DNA of 64,000 nt from Calliopum simillimum (Eukaryota > Arthropoda > Insecta > Diptera > Lauxaniidae): contig OX638371.1 of NCBI GenBank assembly GCA_951812925.1, positions 35,624,101-35,688,100 on the forward strand, given 5' to 3'. Positions within the stretch are counted from its first letter, which is position 1. Every line of letters starts with the position of its first letter. Positions 11,622 to 22,526 of the stretch are shown here, piece after piece. The position numbers and the translations under genes are program-made. A model generated the notes under the pieces. That model was given only the letters and a program-made list of their open reading frames with translations, made no database searches and was not told the DNA's origin.

Positions 11622-12065
11622 TATTGGGTGTACAACTTAAAAACCGGAATTTTTTAGCGAAATTTGATGCTTTATTGTGGAAAAATGTTACAATATATTT
11701 TATTCAAAGTATTGTTCATTGGAAGCTACAACATTTCCCCATCTTTCAGCCAATTTATGAATTCCATCCCAAAAAAATTGCGCCGGTTTGGCTGCCAAAA
11801 ATGAATCGAGCCAATTTTCGATATCTTGAACTTAAGTGAACCGTATTCCTGATAGGGCATTCTGCATTGATCGGAACAAATGGTAGTCTGATGGTGCAAG
11901 GTCTTGGCTATAAGGCGGGTGAGGCAAAATTTGTATAGATTTCCCATCCGTTGTTTTCCAGGAGCATAGCTCTTGGGTGGATACGCAGTATTAGTTGAGT
12001 TAAATCCGGGAGATGAGCATGTTGTCATCATTTACCTAGGCCTCGAAATTGGGTCCATTGTGGCA
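11622..12065 (-). pseudogene. mariner transposase 3' part with terminal repeat
   Basis: On the minus strand, mixed frames give the mariner signature LPHPPYSQDLAPSDYHLF followed by RSMQNALSGIRF near 11840-11930, then WQPNRR/FFGMEF and INWLKDGEML-type segments that match the mariner C-terminus (FF-DGI-KL-ERW). The PSD aspartate is the third catalytic acid of the DD34D family. The plus-strand left edge reads TA then TTGGGTGTACAACTTAAA, a typical mariner terminal repeat with its TA target. Several frameshifts are present and the 5' two thirds of the element are missing. It is a dead fragment. Confidence 0.85.
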
Positions 12066-12074
12066 CCTACCGTA

Positions 12075-12148
12075 CAACAGAAATTTTCAAAATACTGCAG
12101 TGTAGGTAATATAATGTTTGGCCAGGCCAAAGGTAACACCCTTACTAT
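12075..12148 (-). repeat. Fragment of mini-me-like element (5' end)
   Basis: The reverse complement matches the first ~75 bp of the full copies at 40.6-49.7 kb: GTAAGGGTGT, the palindrome TTTGGCCTGGCCAAA in slightly changed form, and the CTACACTGCAGTATTTTGAAAA stretch. It abuts the truncated mariner relic. Confidence 0.75.
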
Positions 12149-13646
12149 TTTTTTAAATTTTTTTCTTTTGTTTAAATGATTGCGAGGAAGAGCAGCACAG
12201 AACTTTTCTTTTATTAAATGTGGGTGTTGCCACGCTCGCGGATTTTTATGAAATTCGGTATTGAGAAAGGATTAACACTGAGAAATGATAATATGACCAT
12301 AATGTTTTTAAGTGTTCGGTGTCACGCCCTTCAAAAAATATGCAGACATGGTTACTAATGACAGTTTTTTTCCTTAAGTTATCAGTTGCATTGTCTCTTT
12401 AAAGTCAAATTGAAGTGTTCGAAATTCGGCCACAAGGCAAACTCTCTTAGTAAGTAAAGTCATATCACTTTTAAAATTACTTGCTCAGTTGTTTCGAAAT
12501 GAATCGCTATCCCCATTCATTGTACTAAAAATAACAATTTGGAATACAATTGCATGTAAACATTTTCTTTTCATTGCATCTGCCTGAAAAAATACAATTT
12601 CTTCCACTCAGTTCATTAATCTGATAAAAGTGTTAAAAATTAAAGAAACATATGGTATTCCCTATTCATTGCAGAGCTGTTGCAATCGCCTCTATGTCGC
12701 CCCGTTCTATTGATTTCAACACCTGTCAAATGCAATGGCTCGTGCAATAAATCGCTTTGATGTTTTCCATTCAACTTAAAATCATACCCGCTTGATAACC
12801 CTTTCCTACTCCTACTCCTCCTCCTCCTTTACTTGGAATATTCAATTGTTCCAATTTTCAATGCAATTTTCATTTTGTTTCATCTTCTGTTTGCATTCAT
12901 CTGAAATATTTTCCAAAATACCAACAAAAATTTATGTGGAAAGAGAATTGCTACGATTTGATTTGCATTCAATACCAATTTTGGCCATTGCATTGTTGGC
13001 AAAGGAGAGTAAAACGATTTTTCTTGGAGACTCAGGTTTTTATTTAAGTGCCATAGTAATTCAATTTTTCGTGACAAATGGAGAGATTTCATATTGGCCC
13101 TATGCTTCTCCTAGGAGTTAAAGGAGAATACATACATACATACATAGTAATTCAATATTAAAGTTTATTTTCTGATTTTTGCTATTGATGCAGAAAAGAC
13201 GGATGCATTCTTTGTTAGTCTTGAGCATACATTTTTAATAAATCTATAACTATGGTATGAAAATATGTATGGATATTTTTAAAAGACATTATATGTATAT
13301 TAGGGTCGTAAGTGGCTCCTTTTCGAATTTCTTTGATGAATGGTGGCAAACCGGCTCCATGTATTAAAAAAATTACTTCTGAGAAACACCTGGTTGCGGC
13401 TTTTTTTTTAAATGGATATCATTTCCATTGATTTCGCAGAACTGATATCAAAAATGTGACAAATTGTTATATTACTTCAAAAATAGGAAAAAGTGGTGTC
13501 CTTTTAGGTAAGACGTGATAGAGCATTTCTAAGACCGGATTCGGATTAAGCAGTGAAAACCACATCTGGAATTACTATTCTTGTTTCTGCTTTTTGTTTA
13601 ATTACTTTTATTTTTAATTTTAAAAAGTTTCGGCGACAGTTTAAAA
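12149..13646. other. Stretch without a recognisable gene, small CATA microsatellite
   Basis: The longest frame (12792-13121, 109 codons) starts in a CTCCTC-rich tract and shows no motif. A CATA tetranucleotide run lies at about 13123-13146. Nothing else is seen. Confidence 0.5.
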
Positions 13647-14819
13647 ATGGTATATTCAATAAAATCTAAATCTGTTTGTTATGTTTGCAAAAAATCCATT
13701 GATGGCAATTTGGATTGCCCTCAAATGATCTTATAAGATCACAATGGATAGCAGCGTTGAATTTAAGTGGAAAGTTTTATCTAAAAACTATGAAAGTCCG
13801 TAGCGTCCACTTTGTAAAAACTGATTTCACACCATGCGAGTTTTAAAAAAAACCGCGATTCCCACTGTCACTTTGGTTCGCGAAGCCATTTAGGCTGAGT
13901 TGCCATGCTTACCCTACCCTTTAGATGAGGTTCCAATAGTAGGCGAACATCTTCTAGACGTTGAGGTTCCAATTCTGGATAACTCTAAAGAAATTATTGT
14001 ACGGTGGGTTAATTCAAATTTAATTGCCAATATGAATATACAAAATAGTACCAAATACATTGGTTATCTTATATAGATGCAACAAATTTAACTCCTTCTG
14101 TAATAAATACAGAAGAAGGAGAAATAACTGTAGCAAAAGCTACAGTATTTATGAAAAGGAGTTTCAAAGGCGATTCCCGATATATTTATGGTTATTGCCT
14201 TCGATATCTTGATTTAGAGGGAGACATTTTACTGTCAATAATATACGATCTGAATGATTTATGTTGCATTAACAATATTGTAAAAAAGGCAGTGATGGCA
14301 GACATGGGTCGGAATATGATCAGTTTGTTCAATATATTAGGTAAGGAATCATACAGATTCGTTCGTAATAACGAACTAATTTACCTAATTCATGATACAA
14401 CACATATCATGAAAAATTTCAAAAATTATGCGCTTGAATCATGCGTAGCTTTAGGGTATACAGACCATGATTGCATACACATTAGTGCAGATGCCATTAG
14501 AGAAACAGCCAGATTAGAAAATTACAGAATTGGTAATGTTTTTAGCATATTTTCATTTGCATTTTCAAATGAAATGCAGCAACATATTTCATACGGAACG
14601 TTCCCTGATTTAAATATACCTATAAAAGATATAGAAGGAACAATTTTGTTCATAAAAATGTGCGCTAGCGTAAACAAATTAATGGCACATAGTATTTTTA
14701 CATTAAATTGTGATAATTTTGCTGAAATTCGAAGATTAATAAATTTCTTTAGCCACGTTCATTGTTGCATCCCAACTTTGGTATTTCCTGGCATTATGTG
14801 TACTCGAAGTTCATATTAG
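13647..14819 (+). pseudogene. THAP/P-element-like transposase relic, 5' part
   Basis: ATG 13647 starts a THAP-like zinc finger: VCYVCKK supplies the two Cys, then (after a frameshift near 13732) RSQWIAALNLSGKF holds the conserved Trp, and VRSVHFVKTDF the His and Phe, with a proline-containing IPTVTLV end in another frame. A 222-codon open frame follows (14151-14819); its ELIYLIHDTTHIMKNFKNY segment resembles the D-x-x-H-x-x-K-x-x-(R)N motif of the P-element/THAP9 catalytic domain. The reading frame is broken before the large BEL insertion at 14989, and a possible C-terminal part resumes at 24617. Family role: DNA transposase. Assignment rests on motifs only. Confidence 0.5.
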
Positions 14820-14858
14820 CCGTGTTCACGATCCGGGGCATTTAGACTTGCAAAGTAG
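14807..14858. repeat. Inverted copy of 24745-24796
   Basis: About 52 bp here, containing GTGTTCACGATCCGG, is the diverged reverse complement of 24745-24796 (CCGGATCGTGAACATGGC). The two sit on opposite sides of the BEL element, within the same older relic. It suggests a local inversion or inverted duplication before the BEL insertion. Confidence 0.55.
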
Positions 14859-14983
14859 CAAAATAGCAATAATTTCCACTTGATTGTGAGCAATATTAAA
14901 AATATAAATATTGCAAGCTACGAAAATATTTATTTCTCTGAGAAAATCGTATGAGCAAAGAGAACGAGAGCATAAACAAAAAA

Positions 14984-14988
14984 ATTTT
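14984..14988. repeat. Target-site duplication ATTTT (left) of the BEL element
   Basis: ATTTT directly precedes the TG of the 5' LTR, and ATTTT follows the CA of the 3' LTR at 24612-24616. A 5-bp duplication is usual for BEL/Pao elements. Confidence 0.9.
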
Positions 14989-15598
14989 TGTTTACGTGGA
15001 AACGTAAACCCTTATAAATAAAAGAAAAATGTATCGTGTTTATACGGATACATAAAATCACCCCTTGTAAATCTTTACAAAAATCCATGTTTTTCATCTA
15101 AACGATGGCAACCCTATCCGTCTTCAGTATTTGGTACCTGACTGCCGAAAGTATAGCCGTCTCGCTCGCTCTGGTGTAAAAACCATTGCTGACAACTTTC
15201 GATCAGTTTTTTTGATCGACGAATACAGAAAAATATTCTGTCATTCGTTGAGTACAAAAGCAAGCTGCAAGCAGCAAATTTTGCTAAACTTATAAAATAG
15301 ATTTCTAAAAAAAAAAAAAACTAAATTAAATTAAAAAGTAAGCTTAAAAATAAAGTGCTGCCCACAAACTTACAAACACAAAAAGTGTTTTATTGTTTTA
15401 TTGCTCTAAAGTGGAGCCAAGGAACTTGTGATCCAGACGACGTGTCAAGAGCGGTCTCCGTAGAAGACCAGGGATTTTTGCTTCTCCCGTCGAAGGGGTA
15501 CTCCATCGCCGCCTACAGTGGGCAGAACAGGTATTGTCATCGTTGAAATACTCAATATTTTAAAATACAAAAAAACAAGTTTGGTGCCCGACCAAACA
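14989..15598 (+). repeat. 5' LTR of the BEL element
   Basis: 610 bp, ending with the TGTTT/AAACA inverted tips. Candidate promoter signals are TATAAATA at about 15013, a TATAAAATAG at about 15290 and an initiator-like TCAGTT at 15203. AATAAA at about 15349 is a candidate poly(A) signal. It contains GTTTTATT twice in tandem near 15385-15402, whereas the 3' LTR has one copy. Confidence 0.93.
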
Positions 15599-16153
15599 TT
15601 TGGTCCTTCGGCCTCCTTGTGCCAGACCCATTTATTTAAAAAAAAAAAATTTTTAATTTTTTACGGCATACGCCATATTTTATTACCCGCGAAATTTGTG
15701 CGTGTGTGTGACCTTTCAAGTTGTTGAAGGTTACCACAAACCCTCGTGTTTTTTTTTACATAACTCTTTTTGTATATGTGTGTTTAACCTGTGTGTTGCT
15801 GAAAGTTAACACAAACACTCGTGTCTTATAGTTTAACCTTTAATTTGTTGAAGGGTAAATAAAATAACTCAATTTTGAGTAAACTTCAGGATCGTTGAAC
15901 GTTAAGTAAAATATCGTGAATTATTTGACAACAGTGAACAAAGTTTTTGAAATTTCGGTTGGTAAATTGGGTTTTAAATTTGAACATCAATTTTTGAGTT
16001 GGCTCTGCGCAGTTTCTCGTGACACTTTTCTTGTTTTTTCTTCGGAAATTTTTTGTTACAATCGTTGTAACGTTTTGATCACGTACACAGTGCTTCACCC
16101 ATAGATAAGTTTTTGATCGTTTTGTGTGGATTTGAACTTCACTTTAATACAAT
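15599..16153 (+). promoter_or_regulatory. BEL leader with primer-binding-site candidate
   Basis: Two bases after the LTR, TGGTCCTTCGGCC (15601-15613) begins with the TGG expected to pair with a tRNA CCA end. I do not name the tRNA. The rest of the 555-nt leader has several repeats of a GTTAACC / TTGTTGAAGGTTA word (about 15715-15860) and short ORFs upstream of the gag ATG at 16154. The packaging signal would be expected here. Confidence 0.6.
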
Positions 16154-19100
16154 ATGGATACTTTATTGAAAAAATTGGCTTTCCAAAAAGTGTTAATTTT
16201 AAACTTCAAAGCAAATACGCGCAAAGTAGGGCAAGCAAATTTAGGAAAAGGCACTCTAGAATCGCGTCGGGATCTCCTCAGTCAGTATTGGTTAAAATAC
16301 GAGACACTGTTCGGGGAGCTTTCAATGACCCATACGAATGAAACTGAGGTAAAAGCTTTGATAGCTGATGGTGAATACTATTCTGTGGAGGGTGTCTATA
16401 CTGACACGATGGGTGAGTTAAGAGACATGCTTGCAGCGCTTGAACCACCACAAGTACCACCACGTGCACCGAGTGCAAACTCGTCAATATTCGACCAAAC
16501 TGCAATTATTCCTGCATTGACAAATTTGCCGAGAATAAAAATTCCGCCATTTAATGGCACGTATTCTCAGTGGTATCCTTTCAAGGATCTCTTTGTCTCA
16601 ATAGTCACTTCTAATAGTTCTTTAACTAATACCCAAAGACTTCAGTATTTGAAAGACAGTCTTACGGGAGACGCTCGTCATGCATTAGACAATATCACCA
16701 CCACAGAATCTAATTTTAAAACCGCTTGGGATCTGCTAGAGCGTAAATACGATAATAAGCGAATAATAATAAATGCTTATCTCACAGAGATTATGAATTT
16801 AGCCCCAATTTCAAAAGAATGTGCATCAAGTTTGAGAAAACTTATTGATGGGATTTCATCTGCAGTCCGTGCTTTAGAGCAACTTCAGCGTCCAGTTGAG
16901 CACTGGGATGATTGGCTAATTTTCATTACGGTTCAAAAACTTGATCCGTCTACGCGAAAAGCTTGGGAGCTTTCACTTAAGACAGACTCTGATGTTCCAA
17001 CTTTTAAAGAATTAACTCGTTTTTTGGAAAACCGCACTCAATCCCTTGAAGTCTTGCAGTGTTTTGGAGATGCCAAGTCGGATAAAAAGGCACATTCAGA
17101 AGTAACTCCTAAGCGCGTAAACCCATTCCGATCGTTTCACAATAATGTTGAAGTCCCTAAATGCGTGTTATGTAATTATACACATCCACTACGTTTTTGT
17201 TCCAAATTCCTTAAACTTAGTGTTCAAGATCGATTTTCCTTAGTGAAAAAACATCAGTTCTGTATAAATTGTTTAGCTTTTTCTCACGAGTTGAAAGACT
17301 GTAAAAGTTCGTACACTTGTGCTAAATGTCAAAAGAAACACAATACACTGTTGCATAAAGAAAATGCATCAATGGGTCAAAATGTAGCAAACAATAAAAG
17401 TTTTTTAAATAATAAAAGTTTTTCAAACAAACCCGCATTTCAAAACAAAGGTGACAAGGCACACAGTTCTGCTGTCACTTATACCTCTACCATACAGTCC
17501 ACTACAGAAAAACCGACTTCGTCGGAAAAATTATCTACGACAACAAACCCTATGGGTACAGTAAACACCCATTTTACGTCAGCCACTAAAAAGGTTATCC
17601 TTGGAACGGCTTTGATTGATATTTATCATTTGGGTTCAACTTATAAGGCTCGCGCCTTAATTGACCCTGCTTCTGAATGCAGCTTCGTGTCAGAACGCAT
17701 TCAACGCTTGCTTAAGCTTTCGACGAAACCCATTTCAGCCCAAGTTACGGGACTGAATGGGACAGTCAATACTCTACCGAATATGATGGCTTCTTTCCAT
17801 ATTGGTTCTAAGTTATATCGAAAAAATCCAATCGAAATCATTGCTCTGGTTGTCCCAAAAGTGACGGAAAATTTACCATCGCTTAATTTTGATGTCTCTA
17901 ATTTTTCAGAGATGCCTAACTTTGCATTCGCTGATCCGAACTTCAATCGAAGTTCAGTTGTGGATCTACTCATCGGTGGCGATTTATACCCTTCAATACT
18001 TCTTGGTGGGGTTCAAAAAGACGTTTTTGGATCTCTCATAGGCCAAGAGACCATTTTTGGATGGATCCTTACAGGACCAGTGCCAATACAGCATCAAATG
18101 CTCCCTTTAAAAGTTGCTTCACATTTCACAGAGATTTCTCTGAATGAACAACTTAAAAAATTTTGGGAAATTGAAGAAATCCCAGAAAAATCGTCAATCT
18201 CCAAAGCCGATGAAATTTGCGAGCAAATTTATATCAACACAACAAAACGGAATTCGGATGGTCGATACGTTGTTGATTTACCCTTCAAGCTAGAATTTCC
18301 AGTCTCTAAATCTTTAGGCCAAACAAAATTCATTGCTAAAAGCCAGTTTCTTCGAAACGAAAAACAACTCCTCAAGAAACCTGAACTTAAGTCTCAGTAT
18401 GACAATGTTATATTAGAGTATTTAGGACTTGATCACATGGTTGAAATTGACCCTAATAGTTTTCAAGAAAATGTTTCTTATTATTTACCTCATCATGCTG
18501 TGCTAAGACCAGATAGCGCTAGCACAAAACTTCGTGTTGTTTTCAACGCTTCGTGTCCCTCTTCAAACTCAAATAGTTTAAATGATGTCCTATACACTGG
18601 ACCAGTACTCCAAAATGATTTAGTCTCACTTATTCTTAAGTGGCGATTATTCGAATTTGTCTTTAATGCTGACATTCAGAAAATGTACAGACAAATTTTG
18701 GTTAACCCTGATCAAACTGCCTTTCAAAGAATTATATTTCGAGCAAACCCAAACGAAGAGCTAAGAGAGTTTGAATTAAAAACGGTAACGTTTGGTGTAA
18801 ACTGTGCACCCTACCTAGCAATTCGTACGTTAAAAAAGTTAGCTGATGATGAACAGCATCGATTCCCTTTGGGCTCAGAAATTTTACGTGAACACATGTA
18901 CGTTGATGACGTATTGGCTGGATCTCACGATCTTGTGTCAGCAAAAAATTGTCGTGATCAACTAAATAATATTTTACTCTCAGCAGGGTTTGAATTACGA
19001 AAGTGGACATCGAATTCAAAAGAACTACTTTCTGACCTTCCTCGAGATCATTTACTAAACACTGAATTTCTTTCTTTGGAGGACAAAAGTTTAGCGAAAA

Positions 19101-19213
19101 CCCTTGGAATTCGCTGGAATGCAAAGCATGACTTCTTCTATTTTAATGTTCAGCCCCGAATTATACTAAACGCGAAGTTTTGTCTACAATCGCAAAATTG
19201 TTTGACCCGGTAG
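16154..19213 (+). CDS. BEL Gag-protease-reverse transcriptase ORF
   Basis: 1019 codons from ATG 16154. The Gag region has a DUF1759-type core at about residues 128-275 (FNGTYSQWYPFKDLF, then LTGDARHAL). Three zinc-knuckle motifs span residues 337-401 (CVLCNYTHPLRFC, CINCLAFSHELKDC, CAKCQKKHNTLLH). The retropepsin-like domain has its candidate catalytic Asp at residue 504 in RALIDPASECSF, an unusual D-P-A-S where D-S/T-G is usual, and ends at IFGWILTGPVP. Reverse transcriptase follows, with YVDD at 916-919. Role: capsid and RNA binding, polyprotein cleavage, cDNA synthesis in the cytoplasmic particle. The frame runs out near 19190, where the downstream pol homology continues in the -1 frame, consistent with one missing base. 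Confidence 0.92.
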   Translation: MDTLLKKLAFQKVLILNFKANTRKVGQANLGKGTLESRRDLLSQYWLKYETLFGELSMTHTNETEVKALIADGEYYSVEGVYTDTMGELRDMLAALEPPQVPPRAPSANSSIFDQTAIIPALTNLPRIKIPPFNGTYSQWYPFKDLFVSIVTSNSSLTNTQRLQYLKDSLTGDARHALDNITTTESNFKTAWDLLERKYDNKRIIINAYLTEIMNLAPISKECASSLRKLIDGISSAVRALEQLQRPVEHWDDWLIFITVQKLDPSTRKAWELSLKTDSDVPTFKELTRFLENRTQSLEVLQCFGDAKSDKKAHSEVTPKRVNPFRSFHNNVEVPKCVLCNYTHPLRFCSKFLKLSVQDRFSLVKKHQFCINCLAFSHELKDCKSSYTCAKCQKKHNTLLHKENASMGQNVANNKSFLNNKSFSNKPAFQNKGDKAHSSAVTYTSTIQSTTEKPTSSEKLSTTTNPMGTVNTHFTSATKKVILGTALIDIYHLGSTYKARALIDPASECSFVSERIQRLLKLSTKPISAQVTGLNGTVNTLPNMMASFHIGSKLYRKNPIEIIALVVPKVTENLPSLNFDVSNFSEMPNFAFADPNFNRSSVVDLLIGGDLYPSILLGGVQKDVFGSLIGQETIFGWILTGPVPIQHQMLPLKVASHFTEISLNEQLKKFWEIEEIPEKSSISKADEICEQIYINTTKRNSDGRYVVDLPFKLEFPVSKSLGQTKFIAKSQFLRNEKQLLKKPELKSQYDNVILEYLGLDHMVEIDPNSFQENVSYYLPHHAVLRPDSASTKLRVVFNASCPSSNSNSLNDVLYTGPVLQNDLVSLILKWRLFEFVFNADIQKMYRQILVNPDQTAFQRIIFRANPNEELREFELKTVTFGVNCAPYLAIRTLKKLADDEQHRFPLGSEILREHMYVDDVLAGSHDLVSAKNCRDQLNNILLSAGFELRKWTSNSKELLSDLPRDHLLNTEFLSLEDKSLAKTLGIRWNAKHDFFYFNVQPRIILNAKFCLQSQNCLTR

Positions 19214-21441
19214 GTTGGCTTTCGCCAATTATTATCACAGCAAAGATAATTATGCAGCAGCTCTGGCTGGAAAAAACTGATTGGGACGAATGTATTAAAG
19301 TCCAATCACTGCAAAAGTGGCACTCTTTTATCGAAAGTTACGATAAAATTAATGACATTTCATTACCACGATGGGTAAATTTTTCACCCGCAAGTAAAAT
19401 TGAATTTCATGCTTTCTCAGATGCTTCTGAAAAAGCATATGCAGCTGCAGTCTACATTCGAGTGGAAACTCAAAACTGCATTTTTACTCACTTACTTACT
19501 TCAAAATCGAAGGTATCACCAGTCAAAACGATTTCTCTGCCCAGACTGGAGCTGTGTGGCGCAGTTTTGCTGGCAAAACTGGTCAGCTCTGTGATCCCGC
19601 AATTAAAGCTTAATAATTTTTCAATATTCAAATGGACGGACTCGACAATTGTGCTTTCATGGTTGCAAAAACCTCCATGCACCTGGAAAACATTCGTGGC
19701 AAACAGAGTCACTACCATAATTGATAAGTTGGGCATTGAAAATTGGGCTCATGTTGATACCCGGGACAACCCCGCCGATCTAGCAACCCGGGGGCTATCT
19801 CCTTCGGATCTTAAAAGTAATGAACTGTGGTGGAATGGTCCTTCTTGGCTAAAACTTCAAAAATCTGACTGGCCAAAACCTTCACTTGTGGTTAAAAATG
19901 GCACTAACCTTGAAATCAAACTCGTCAAGTCTTTCATTACTAGCTCGGCGGTAAAAGAAGATATTTTGAATCGTTTTTCTTCCTTGCCTAGAGCTATTCG
20001 AGTCATCGCATATATGTTCCGATTTTTTAATCGCACTCGTCGAACTGTGAATTCATACTCCTCTGATAAGATTTCTTCTGAGGAACACAAATTTGTTAAA
20101 ATGAGACTTATAAGAGTGTCTCAGCAAATTTACTTTCACACTGAGTACTTTCATTTACTTAATAAAAAACCCATTGAATCTAAAAGTTCTTTGCTAACTT
20201 TAACTCCGTTTCTGGATCGAGAAAATATCTTAAGGGCAAATGGTCGCCTTGCATCTTCTCCAGCTTTAAGCTACAATGAAAGGCATCCTATTATACTCGC
20301 GTACGAGAGCCGTTTTTCCCGAATATTCGTAGAATTTCTTCATAATATCACTCTTCATGGTGAAAATCAGCTAGTTCTTCGCCTAGCTCGTCGCGATTTT
20401 TGGATACTTAAGTTAAAGAATTTGATAAAAACTTGTATCCACAATTGCAAGACATGTGTCATCAACAAAAAGCGTTACCATGGTCAAGTTATGGCTGCCT
20501 TGCCTCCTGAGCGGGTAACCATAGCGCGTCCTTTCACTAACACAGGCGTTGACTTTGCGGGACCCTTTGACATAAAGAGTTTTACTGGTAGATACTGTAA
20601 AATCACCAAAGGATATGCTTGCCTCTTTGTCTGCTTCTCTACAAAGGCCATCCATCTGGAACCTGTAAGTGATCTGACGTCCCAGTCGTTTTTAGCAGCT
20701 CTTTCGAGATTCGTGTCCAGGAGAGGCTGTCCTGACAATCTATACTCAGATAATGGCACAAACTTCGTGGGCGCAGCAGGAATGCTTAAAAAAGACTTTA
20801 AGCTGTTTCTACAGACAGCAAGGGACGACACCGTTGCGAAGTATGGCTACCACCAACTTTCATGGCGCTTTTTACCGGCCTCAGCACCTCACATGGGCGG
20901 CTTATGGGAAGCCGGCGTAAAATCATTTAAAAAGCACTTCAGAAAAATCACTGGACACCTGAAGTATACATTCGAAGAATTTGCCACGGTACTCGCGAGA
21001 ATAGAAGCTTGTCTCAATTCGAGACCACTCAACGCTGCGTCTGAGAACGTAGCTGATTTGGCTGTGCTGACGCCAGGACACTTCCTAATTGGCGCCCCAT
21101 TGTTGTCTCCAGCAGAACCAGAAGACACAACTTCAACCATCAGCATCTTGAACCGCTGGCAGAGGGTCAAGGCCACAGCCCAAGAGTTTTGTCGTCGTTG
21201 GAAGGACGAGTACCTGAAAGAGCTACTAAAGCGAACCAAATGGAAGGTCGCAAAAGATGATCTAAAAATCGGAGACCTCGTTGTCATACGTCATGAATCA
21301 CTCTGTCCTACAGAGTGGAAACTCGGTCGCATCACAAAAATCTTCCACGGCTGCGATGGAAAAGTCAGGGTGGCAACTTTAACAACAAATTCGGGTGAGA
21401 TCACACGACCGATCCATAAGCTCGTAGTGATTCCCCAATAA
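19180..21441 (+). pseudogene. BEL RNase H-integrase part of pol, separated by a frame break
   Basis: This open frame continues pol in the -1 frame and has no plausible start of its own (it opens with TTG). It begins STIAKLFDPVGWLSPII, the usual junction after reverse transcriptase, and carries RNase H motifs (HAFSDASEKAYAA, LPRLELCGA, KWTDSTIVLSWL). A zinc-binding HHCC segment precedes the integrase core, whose acidic residues lie in NTGVDFAGPF, NLYSDNGTNFVG and MGGLWEAGVKSF. A C-terminal DUF5641-like domain (GDLVVIRHESLCPTEWKLGRI) closes it at TAA 21441. No classical -1 slippery heptamer is visible at the overlap (19180-19213), so a one-base deletion or assembly error is more likely than programmed shifting. 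All later domains are otherwise intact. Confidence 0.9.
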
Positions 21442-21653
21442 ATTTATATATATATATTGTTCCTTATGACTTTGTTGAAAATAAATGCTTTGTAACCTAT
21501 AAACACTCTCTTTTTGAACTATACAGAAATAATTTATTGTTTTAAACTCACACAAAAACACACTCAACAGAATAAAATATATCACAGGTGAACGTAATAA
21601 TCAACACCGTTGGAATCTTTATCTGTCTACACCAGTCGAATTTACAAACAGCC
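21442..21653 (+). other. Spacer between pol and extra ORF B, with splice-acceptor-like site
   Basis: An AT-rich spacer includes AATAAA-like words and, at about 21580-21587, ATATCACAG followed by GTGAACG. The AG could serve as a 3' splice site for a subgenomic message. No other signal was seen. Confidence 0.35.
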
Positions 21654-22526
21654 ATGGCTCCAGTTACCAAAAAATGTTCTTCGGCCTCGTGTCATTGTTG
21701 TCGCAACCAAAACACAAGCGAACATAGGACCCGTACTTCCCACATTGAGCGCAAAAACACCAAACACGCCGTTCGACATGTTGCATGTGGCATCTGCAAA
21801 AAGGATCACCGTCTATCAACATGCTACAAATACCGTGAGATGAATTTGACCATGAAGTACGAAACGGTCATCAGCATGCATTATTGCATCAATTGCTTGG
21901 CTCGGTCTCACAACATTAAAAACTGTATCAGCCATGATAAGTGCGCAATTTGTCACGCAAAACATCATACCAGCCTGCATGGTCATCCTCGTGTGATTGC
22001 GGCTGCACATCAAGATTCACGTGATACTCGGTCTACCAACCAAATCAGAATAGCATGCTCTAACCAGACTCTGTTACCTACAGCAACACTAAATTTGTAC
22101 TTTGATGGTGAATACCAGACCCTCAGGGTGCTTATAAATCCAGCAGTAGCAGTAACAACAATTGCCTCCGACATTGTGAAAAAACTGAAGATAAAACTTA
22201 TCTACGTTGAGTCTCAAAGATTATGCAATATTGTGGTTGGCTCCAAAATAAATCCAAACTTTAAACTGGAGATAAGCGCTCTAATTAGCAATGAGCTTCC
22301 AAAAAGGATCTATCAAAAAGATCTTCCGGACGGCGCCAGAAGAGCGTACAACAACATTATGCTAGCTGACCAAAATTACACATCTTCATCCAAGATTGAC
22401 ATGATCCTCGGTGCCGATATTTACCCGCGGATAATGAAATCCGGATGTATGCCTTCGGAAAATGGAAGAATGTTGGCGCAAAATACAGTTTTCGGCTGGA
22501 TTGTGTCTGGTCCATGTGGACTATAA
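21654..22526 (+). CDS. Extra ORF B: zinc-knuckle plus dead retropepsin-like protein
   Basis: 290 aa from ATG 21654, chosen because it sits in GCCATGG, a strong start context, and the upstream in-frame extension begins at GTG. Residues 45-109 repeat the zinc-knuckle block of Gag: CGICKKDHRLSTC, CINCLARSHNIKNC, CAICHAKHHTSLH. Residues ~140-290 align with the whole retropepsin-like domain: RVLINPAVAVTTIA matches RALIDPASECSFVS of pol with Asn162 in place of the catalytic Asp, then MILGADIYPRIM and TVFGWIVSGPCGL, where the ORF ends exactly at the pol protease/RT boundary. It is thus a free-standing diverged copy of the NC-PR module, predicted inactive as a protease but probably still an RNA/DNA binder. 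It sits where env lies in some retroelements. No signal peptide or membrane segment is seen. Confidence 0.88.
   Translation: MAPVTKKCSSASCHCCRNQNTSEHRTRTSHIERKNTKHAVRHVACGICKKDHRLSTCYKYREMNLTMKYETVISMHYCINCLARSHNIKNCISHDKCAICHAKHHTSLHGHPRVIAAAHQDSRDTRSTNQIRIACSNQTLLPTATLNLYFDGEYQTLRVLINPAVAVTTIASDIVKKLKIKLIYVESQRLCNIVVGSKINPNFKLEISALISNELPKRIYQKDLPDGARRAYNNIMLADQNYTSSSKIDMILGADIYPRIMKSGCMPSENGRMLAQNTVFGWIVSGPCGL

Noticed and set aside
12792..13121. 109-codon ORF as a gene
   Set aside because: Starts in a CTCCTC tract, has no motif, and overlaps an equally open reverse frame.
19180..19213. Programmed -1 frameshift site in pol
   Set aside because: No X-XXY-YYZ slippery heptamer or evident downstream pseudoknot; kept only as an alternative in the findings.
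18493..21287. Several 60-132-codon reverse-strand ORFs within BEL pol
   Set aside because: Shadows of the coding strand with no motif of their own.
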